Positions 5,189 through 5,263 of a stretch of DNA of 5,263 nt are shown piece after piece; the first letter of the stretch is position 1; each line of letters starts with the position of its first letter. Below the pieces are notes generated by a model. The model worked only from the letters and a program-made list of their open reading frames with translations, was not told where the DNA came from and did not search any database. Source of the stretch: an uncultured Clostridia bacterium (GTDB lineage: Bacteria > Bacillota > Clostridia > Peptostreptococcales > Anaerovoracaceae); contig CAMIWY010000119.1 in NCBI GenBank assembly GCA_946402595.1, forward strand, positions 1-5,263, read 5' to 3'. Made by a program: the position numbers and the translations under genes.

Positions 5189-5263
5189 TCATATATAACG
5201 AAACCGGCCATGCGAGCCTGCGTGTTCTGTATAGATCTGCACACCATATACCTTTACGGATAA
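5189..5263 (-). CDS. Possible 3' end of an unidentified minus-strand gene (partial)
   Basis: From the right edge one minus-strand frame is open for 24 codons (starting LSVKVYGVQIYTEH) and ends at TGA (5191-5189), just 8 nt before the stem of the minus-oriented terminator. A second frame is open for a similar length to a TGA at 5186-5184, so the choice of frame is uncertain. The main support is the terminator, which needs a gene upstream of it on this strand. No family can be named from so short a piece. Confidence 0.35.
   Translation of the reverse strand, partial: LSVKVYGVQIYTEHAGSHGRFRYI

Noticed and set aside
1..5263. CRISPR array, insertion sequence, tRNA or rRNA genes
   Set aside because: No regularly spaced repeats, transposase motifs, terminal inverted repeats or tRNA-like cloverleaf sequences were found. 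The only direct repeat of note is the 44-bp duplication.

Overview
The window looks like chromosomal DNA from a strict anaerobe, most likely a member of the Clostridia (Bacillota). The reasons are a roughly balanced base composition, strong AGGAGG-type ribosome binding sites, sigma-A-like promoters, and a gene content dominated by oxygen-sensitive iron-sulfur and flavin electron-transfer proteins. The exact lineage cannot be read from the sequence alone.

Layout: a three-gene operon on the minus strand fills most of the window (4370 down to 132). In order of transcription it encodes (1) a 912-residue multi-cluster Fe-S flavoprotein, built from a cysteine-rich ferredoxin module fused to a GltD/NfnL-type FAD/NAD(P)H oxidoreductase and a C-terminal ferredoxin domain; (2) a HypA-type nickel/zinc metallochaperone; and (3) a 339-residue protein that resembles the N-terminal ferredoxin module of the first gene. 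The operon ends in a hairpin plus T-tract at 57-104. A TetR-family regulator (4556-5134, plus strand) is transcribed divergently. The 185-bp gap between the two transcription units holds back-to-back promoters and a striking array of AACCGAC half-sites, one pair forming a perfect 20-bp palindrome, which is a very good candidate operator for the TetR protein.

Edges: the left 29 bases are the first codons of another minus-strand gene with an excellent ribosome binding site and a near-consensus promoter embedded in the operon's terminator hairpin. The right end probably carries the 3' end of another minus-strand gene, followed by a strong hairpin terminator (5156-5180) shared with or facing the tetR gene.

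How the parts may work together: the flavoprotein has the parts needed to move electrons between a pyridine nucleotide, FAD and several Fe-S clusters; the second ferredoxin-like protein is an obvious candidate partner or electron carrier; HypA suggests nickel (or zinc) delivery. No hydrogenase, HypB or NfnA-like small subunit is in the window, so the terminal substrate is unknown. The TetR protein probably represses the operon until it binds a small ligand. The most curious features are this orphan HypA between two related Fe-S proteins, the operator array, and a 44-bp tandem duplication at the flavoprotein/hypA junction.
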